From positions 71,798-103,036 of the forward strand of contig DKWE01000045.1 of the NCBI GenBank assembly GCA_002491565.1: a stretch of DNA of 31,239 bases, read 5' to 3'. Position 1 is the stretch's first letter. The number at the start of each line of letters is the position of its first letter. Position numbers and translations under genes: made by a program. The DNA comes from Lachnospiraceae bacterium UBA7160 (GTDB taxonomy: Bacteria; Bacillota; Clostridia; Lachnospirales; Lachnospiraceae). Positions 28,061 to 31,239 of the stretch are shown piece after piece. The notes beneath the pieces were generated by a model. It searched no databases, was not told the origin of the DNA, and saw nothing but the letters and a program-made list of their open reading frames with translations.

Positions 28061-29269
28061 CTATATTTCAAGTAACCCTATATTAGACTTCAAAACATCG
28101 ATGCATTCCGCTCGCCGTATCTCGCCGCTTATATATTTTTCGAATAATTTAAGCAGCGTTGATGTATCAACAATCAGACTGCCATTTCTTTTTGCTAAGT
28201 TAATTTGGTTTGCATGCACCGATTCTCTCACTGATACTGGTTTATTTTTTTGGTGATTTATAATCAACAGCGATGATATATTCTTCTCATCCATCTCTTG
28301 ATGTTCATCTCTGTATGACTGATAATGAACATCAAGTTGCGATACATTCTCATTCTTTACATTATGATTCACTCCTTTAATCTCACCAATAAATACATGC
28401 TTATCAATTTCAAATAAAAAGTCCTCTTTCTTTTTGTCCTCAAATTTGGACAAATCACACCCTAGCATTTCTGTCAGTATTTCAAATACCACTTCGACAA
28501 GCTCATCTCCAGTAGTATACAATATCGATTTATACCTTTTATTCTTATTAATTGACATTATTGCACTATCAATTACCTGATTTGCCGCTCTAATGATTTC
28601 AGTATTCTGTCTGATAATCTCATACTGCTTATCATCATCAAACATCCTTATCTCCTTTAGCCATTCTGGCTCTTCCTGTTTGTCTACAATTAGTCCAATT
28701 TCTTTTAAAAAGCCTATCACTTTGCTATACGTATGTAATTGCAAAAAAGAAAGTATTATACGCTCCTTTCGAACTGTTGTTACTTTCTCACTTTTTACAG
28801 ATTTAGTTAACACTTCTCCCCAATCATCAGAAATATCAAAATAAAAAGATGCTGATATATCCTCTCCGCAAATCCTTGTTCTTGTATTTTCGTAAACAAT
28901 TCTAGTGGTTTTTATATCTTCATAAAGAACCGACAAAATATCATCCTTCATATTTGAAATTATATCTTTTAATTCTGTATACACATTTCTACCATACTCT
29001 ATATATGAAAACTTGCAATTGTTTGGAAGCAGAATAATAATTATTGACTTTTTGCATCCATAAATCATATGTCTCAAACTGCTAAAGTCTGAAATCATAT
29101 CTATGCTATTAGTGTTGGCTCGTGAATACTCCCAAATGCCTTCATTATTTAAATCTATAATATTTATCTCAAATTCATCTAAGGACCGTGCATCATGCAA
29201 CCTGTTAACAATCACACCAGCACCAGATAAATTTGTCTCGCTTCCGTCATACGTTAATACCTGTATCAT
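28061..29269 (-). CDS. AT-rich PD-(D/E)XK-like nuclease-domain protein, candidate defence or exclusion gene
   Basis: 402 aa, GGAGG 5 nt before the ATG. Base composition is much more AT-rich than the flanking phage genes. The N-terminal about 200 residues (LTYDGSETNLSGAGVIVNRL, KKSIIIILLPNNCKFSYIEY) are not recognised. The C-terminal half has a PD-(D/E)XK-like order: an upstream acidic helix ELVEVVFEILTEMLGCDL, Asp in KKKEDFLFEID, then FIGEIKG (E-x-K), and Gln in NENVSQLDVHYQSY. It ends with a helix and SLIVDTSTLLKLFEKYI. Isolated between a tRNA and terS and followed by its own terminator, it looks like a moron. Restriction-like anti-phage or superinfection-exclusion function is plausible but inferred. 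Confidence 0.7.
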   Translation of the reverse strand: MIQVLTYDGSETNLSGAGVIVNRLHDARSLDEFEINIIDLNNEGIWEYSRANTNSIDMISDFSSLRHMIYGCKKSIIIILLPNNCKFSYIEYGRNVYTELKDIISNMKDDILSVLYEDIKTTRIVYENTRTRICGEDISASFYFDISDDWGEVLTKSVKSEKVTTVRKERIILSFLQLHTYSKVIGFLKEIGLIVDKQEEPEWLKEIRMFDDDKQYEIIRQNTEIIRAANQVIDSAIMSINKNKRYKSILYTTGDELVEVVFEILTEMLGCDLSKFEDKKKEDFLFEIDKHVFIGEIKGVNHNVKNENVSQLDVHYQSYRDEHQEMDEKNISSLLIINHQKNKPVSVRESVHANQINLAKRNGSLIVDTSTLLKLFEKYISGEIRRAECIDVLKSNIGLLEI

Positions 29270-29307
29270 ACTTTCCTCCCCACAACCATTTTTTCCATCA
29301 TACTACA

Positions 29308-29335
29308 AAATGCCCCATATTTCTATAGGGCATTT
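29308..29335 (-). terminator. Hairpin between tRNA-Ile and the nuclease-like gene
   Basis: AAATGCCC (29308-29315) and GGGCATTT (29328-29335), with inner ATA/TAT pairs and a four-base loop. On the minus strand the T-run is short (TTTTG). It could terminate the tRNA transcript; no clear promoter for the nuclease-like gene was found between it and the start codon. Confidence 0.4.
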
Positions 29336-29369
29336 CAAAAAAATGTTATGGGGTCTCCTCGTGGGAGAA

Positions 29370-29442
29370 TCGGAACGCCAGGATTCGAACCTGGGACACA
29401 CGGCCTATAAAGCCGCCGCTCTCCCGACTGAGCTACGTTCCG
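29370..29442 (-). tRNA. tRNA-Ile with anticodon UAU (reads AUA)
   Basis: Full cloverleaf on the minus strand: acceptor CGGAACG/CGTTCCG with discriminator A, D-stem GCTC/GAGC, anticodon stem GCGGC/GCCGT with loop TTTATAG (anticodon TAT), T-arm CCAGG-TTCGAAT-CCTGG. CCA is not encoded. A U34 UAU tRNA reads AUA without lysidine. It lies inside the prophage, between the late regulator and the nuclease-like gene. Phage-borne tRNAs for rare codons such as AUA are well known and would suit AT-rich genes like its neighbour. Confidence 0.9.
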
Positions 29443-29910
29443 ATGAACCAGCTAAGCTAAATGGCCAAGGACAGGACTTGCACCCGCTCCCACAATGCCC
29501 TTACGCACGATCAGGCAATGTATAGGCACCCCGTCCGTACTCGTTGGCGCTTACTGCAGTAGCGCTTTCCTTTCCGGTGGATCATGGCCATATGGCGGTT
29601 TTAGTCCATTTCCGCCAACTTATACCACCACCGATAGGGTCGGTTTGGATTTATCTCGACGGCCTTCTGGTTTTTTAGTGCCTTGGCGATGCCGTCTGAG
29701 CCAGAATCAGCAGCTGCGCTGTGACACGCAGCCGCCGCATATGGAAAAGAATGAAAACCATGCTGCCAATTTTGTCAAGGCCAGCTGCCAGGCCGTGGCA
29801 CCCAGCAGCCGTCAATGGGAGAGAACGATGAACAATCTGTACTGTTCTGCTGCTTCCAGTCTACACTATAACATATGGAATCGTGACATGTGTGACATTC
29901 GTGACAAATT
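29443..29910. other. 468-bp stretch without a supported gene
   Basis: No reading frame with a convincing start and ribosome binding site on either strand. Visible features are a TGGCGG/CCGCCA hairpin (about 29592-29616) and a stretch at about 29462-29545 with degenerate tRNA-like pairing that fails as a real tRNA. It may hold a decayed gene such as the HNH endonuclease often found before terS, but nothing recognisable remains. Confidence 0.5.
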
Positions 29911-30333
29911 TCAATTATTTTTCATGAATCTCTCAAATTCTTTTTTCAGCGAATTTTCCGTTGCCGGCCCTCCAAGTTTCTCTGCAGTCTCCCTCCACGT
30001 CAGTCCTTCGAACAGTTTATACCGGATGATCCTCTGCATCCGCATCGGGATCCCGCCCATCCACTCCTCGACCTGCAGCTTCAGACTCTCCGCATCGGCT
30101 TTCCGCTCCGTAAGGATCCGTTCCTCCTCTTCCAACATCCGTTTATCCGACACATGCTCCGCTATACCCTCGATCCGGAAACTGCGCGCCTCATATGGCC
30201 ATTCCGGGTTGCTGCCCCGGACAGCATCCTGCAGCACTACACCTTTACGCTGCCTAATCTTCCGGATGTCCGCCTCTGTCTCCCGGATCAGTTCGCATGC
30301 GTCTATGTAGTCCAGTAAAACTTGCTTGTCCAT
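29911..30333 (-). CDS. Phage late-gene regulator with sigma-70 region 4-like HTH
   Basis: 140 aa from the ATG at 30333 (GGGAGG 8 nt upstream); a start 9 codons earlier has no site. The N-terminal helical region DKQVLLDYIDACELIRETEA is followed by a coiled-coil-like middle (MLEEEERILTERKADAESLK). The C-terminal HTH (RIIRYKLFEGLTWRETAEKL, then GGPATENSLKKEFERFM) resembles sigma region 4 domains in ArpU/RinA-type late transcription activators of Firmicute phages. Its place just before the packaging module fits such a role. Confidence 0.75.
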   Translation of the reverse strand: MDKQVLLDYIDACELIRETEADIRKIRQRKGVVLQDAVRGSNPEWPYEARSFRIEGIAEHVSDKRMLEEEERILTERKADAESLKLQVEEWMGGIPMRMQRIIRYKLFEGLTWRETAEKLGGPATENSLKKEFERFMKNN

Positions 30334-30484
30334 CGGTACCGCCTCCCTTACTTCTTTCATACGGCTTATGCCGCATGTGCCACCGTGCTGATTCTGGGAT
30401 CACCTGCTCACGCATCCGGTCAATATCTGCCTGCTGGCAATGTTCCCGCAGCATCATATCCTCGTCCTCATACGGTAAGATCAA
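30254..30484 (-). CDS. Small phage protein, uncertain
   Basis: 76 aa with a TTG start preceded by AAGGTGA. It begins MILPYEDEDMMLREHCQQAD and continues IDRMREQVIPESARWHMRHK, which looks like genuine coding sequence. The last third (TGLHRRMRTDPGDRGGHPED) lies inside the following gene in another frame and looks like a shadow. The 80-nt overlap and the rare start codon lower confidence; a truncated or frameshifted gene is an alternative. Confidence 0.38.
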   Translation of the reverse strand: MILPYEDEDMMLREHCQQADIDRMREQVIPESARWHMRHKPYERSKGGGTDGQASFTGLHRRMRTDPGDRGGHPED

Positions 30485-30489
30485 TCACC

Positions 30490-30672
30490 TTACGCTCCTT
30501 TCCCCGTGCTCAACACGGATTCCAGCCACCCCGCCCGCTCCTCCAACTGCCCGAGCTTCCACGACAGGACTGCCTGCTCCACGTTATCCTCAGCCGCTTC
30601 CAGCTGCCGCCTGGTATTCGCTGCCCTCGCCCGGATATCATCCAGCCGCTGCGCATGATGCACAACTGCCAT
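30490..30672 (-). CDS. Small helical phage protein
   Basis: 60 aa if it starts at the ATG at 30672 (MAVVHHAQRLDDI); an in-frame upstream ATG at 30762 would extend it to 90 aa but overlaps the Cys-rich gene more. The body is strongly helical (RRQLEAAEDNVEQAVLSWKL, GQLEERAGWLESVLS) and may form a coiled coil. No clear ribosome binding site for the shorter start, so translation may be coupled to the Cys-rich gene that it overlaps by 35 nt. Function unknown. Confidence 0.5.
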   Translation of the reverse strand: MAVVHHAQRLDDIRARAANTRRQLEAAEDNVEQAVLSWKLGQLEERAGWLESVLSTGKGA

Positions 30673-30775
30673 ATAAAACGCACTGTCTTCCTTCGCACAG
30701 ATTATCATCATAGTTGCAGAAGCCGTACTGCTGATGGATACACTCAAATTCTTTGCATACATTATCCGTTTTCAT
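30638..30775 (-). CDS. Cys-rich 45-aa phage protein, probable zinc/metal-binding
   Basis: 45 aa beginning MKTDNVCKEFECIHQQYGFC and continuing with NLCEGRQCVLYGSCASC. Seven Cys at positions 7, 12, 20, 27, 32, 38 and 41 in regularly spaced pairs suggest a small zinc-binding fold. An in-frame TTG at 30781 is 6 nt from AGGA and may be the real start. It overlaps the following helical-protein gene in a different frame. The dense Cys pattern and charged residues look selected, whereas the alternative frame here lacks such a pattern. Typical of tiny early phage genes; function unknown. Confidence 0.5.
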   Translation of the reverse strand: MKTDNVCKEFECIHQQYGFCNYDDNLCEGRQCVLYGSCASCAAAG

Positions 30776-30806
30776 ATTCAATCATTTTCCTTCCTCGAAA
30801 TCATAG

Positions 30807-31139
30807 CTACTGTTCCGGAATCTCGTATATTTTCGGCAGTACAAATAGTGCTTCTTCTACATCCGACGTTCCTCGAAAAATAGCTGGGCTGTATGGTCGA
30901 TGAATATATTCGCCGTATTTGCTGAATATTTCAGAAACAATACACTTTGCCCTGTCTTCCGTTGTGAAATCCCCAAGCTCCCAGTAATCATACTCTTCAT
31001 CGCCGTACCATGCGAGGATGCGGAATTTTTTTTCATTAACTCCTTCGCCTTTCTTCGATTCTTTGTGCTTATATACTGTGATGGAATGGATTTGATCCAG
31101 ATTTACAATCATATCTTTGTTCTGCCCTAATATCAGCAT
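30807..31139 (-). CDS. Phage hypothetical protein
   Basis: 110 aa, GAGGAG about 8 nt upstream of the ATG, which begins 2 nt after the preceding stop codon. It starts MLILGQNKDMIVNLDQIHSI and has a beta-rich body (KKFRILAWYGDEEYDYWELG), with a helix CIVSEIFSKYGEYIHRPYS. The pattern resembles small PH-like or DUF-type proteins of unknown role in clostridial phages; I cannot name the family. Translation is probably coupled with the upstream partial gene. Confidence 0.7.
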   Translation of the reverse strand: MLILGQNKDMIVNLDQIHSITVYKHKESKKGEGVNEKKFRILAWYGDEEYDYWELGDFTTEDRAKCIVSEIFSKYGEYIHRPYSPAIFRGTSDVEEALFVLPKIYEIPEQ

Positions 31140-31141
31140 CT

Positions 31142-31239
31142 CTAATTCTCCTCTCTAAGCCAGGAGAGTAAATCTCCGTAGCTATCACGCACATCATTTT
31201 CCTTTTCTCCAAACCAGATACATTTGTACGGTTCCTCAG
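31142..31239 (-). CDS. 3' end of a gene cut by the window edge
   Basis: Open frame to a TAG at 31142-31144. The last 31 residues visible include EEPYKCIWFGEKENDVRDSY and end WLREEN. It lies 2 nt before the start of the 110-aa gene. Too short to assign. Confidence 0.55.
   Translation of the reverse strand, partial: EEPYKCIWFGEKENDVRDSYGDLLSWLREEN

Noticed and set aside
29462..29545. Possible second tRNA on the minus strand
   Set aside because: A T-arm-like GCGGG-TGCAAGT-CCTGT and partly pairing ends exist, but the T-loop lacks TTC, the acceptor has a mismatch and no D-arm or anticodon arm forms properly.
29495..30310. 271-codon plus-strand frame over the gene-less stretch and late regulator
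   Set aside because: The right part is the shadow of the minus-strand regulator gene; the start lacks a ribosome binding site and the composition is shadow-like.
30510..30698. 62-codon Arg/Gly/Ser-rich minus-strand frame
   Set aside because: It is the alternative-frame shadow of the helical 60-aa gene and has biased composition with no ribosome binding site.

Overview
The window looks like a chromosomal segment of a spore-forming, anaerobic Firmicute, most likely a clostridial gut bacterium of the Lachnospiraceae type. Evidence is SpoIVA (spore coat ATPase), a SleB-family cell-wall hydrolase, a trimeric electron-bifurcating [FeFe] hydrogenase, strong AGGAGG ribosome binding sites, and a prophage with a PBSX-like packaging module. 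Every protein gene I can support lies on the minus strand, so the window reads biologically from right to left. Identifications rest on motif recognition by eye; no database search was run.

Host part (1-11300): ruvA-ruvB (Holliday junction branch migration) with a promoter overlapped by an SOS-box-like dyad; a secreted choline-binding-repeat/SleB hydrolase; spoIVA, whose ribosome binding site is buried in a perfect 13-bp hairpin; the hydC-hydB-hydA operon with a good promoter; a cobalamin riboswitch that has its own promoter and terminator but no recognisable gene; and a secreted DUF4163/DUF3298 (RsiV-like) protein.

Accessory border (11300-13650): a compact zone of small minus-strand genes (a 43-aa acidic/basic protein, a 74-aa XRE regulator, a 41-aa protein, an XRE + ImmA/IrrE pair). 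It is interleaved with three candidate short plus-strand RNAs, each with hairpins and an intrinsic terminator and with promoters of varying quality. This is the strongest candidate for an undescribed regulatory or toxin-antitoxin-like system in the window.

Prophage (about 13650 to beyond the right edge), in transcription order: small early/late-control genes, tRNA-Ile(UAU), an AT-rich PD-(D/E)XK-like nuclease gene, terS, terL, portal, a MuF head protein carrying a C-terminal EndoU-like toxin with a probable immunity gene, then abruptly a Rha-antirepressor/tail-fibre chimera, two large fibre/receptor-binding proteins, small tail-end genes, membrane/holin genes, a frameshifted fibre-like gene and an NlpC/P60-type endolysin. 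Scaffold, major capsid, connector, tail tube, tape-measure and baseplate genes are absent between the MuF/immunity pair and the fibres. The chimera probably marks a large internal deletion, so this is likely a defective prophage that keeps packaging, toxin, fibre and lysis genes. No integrase or att sites were identified in the window.
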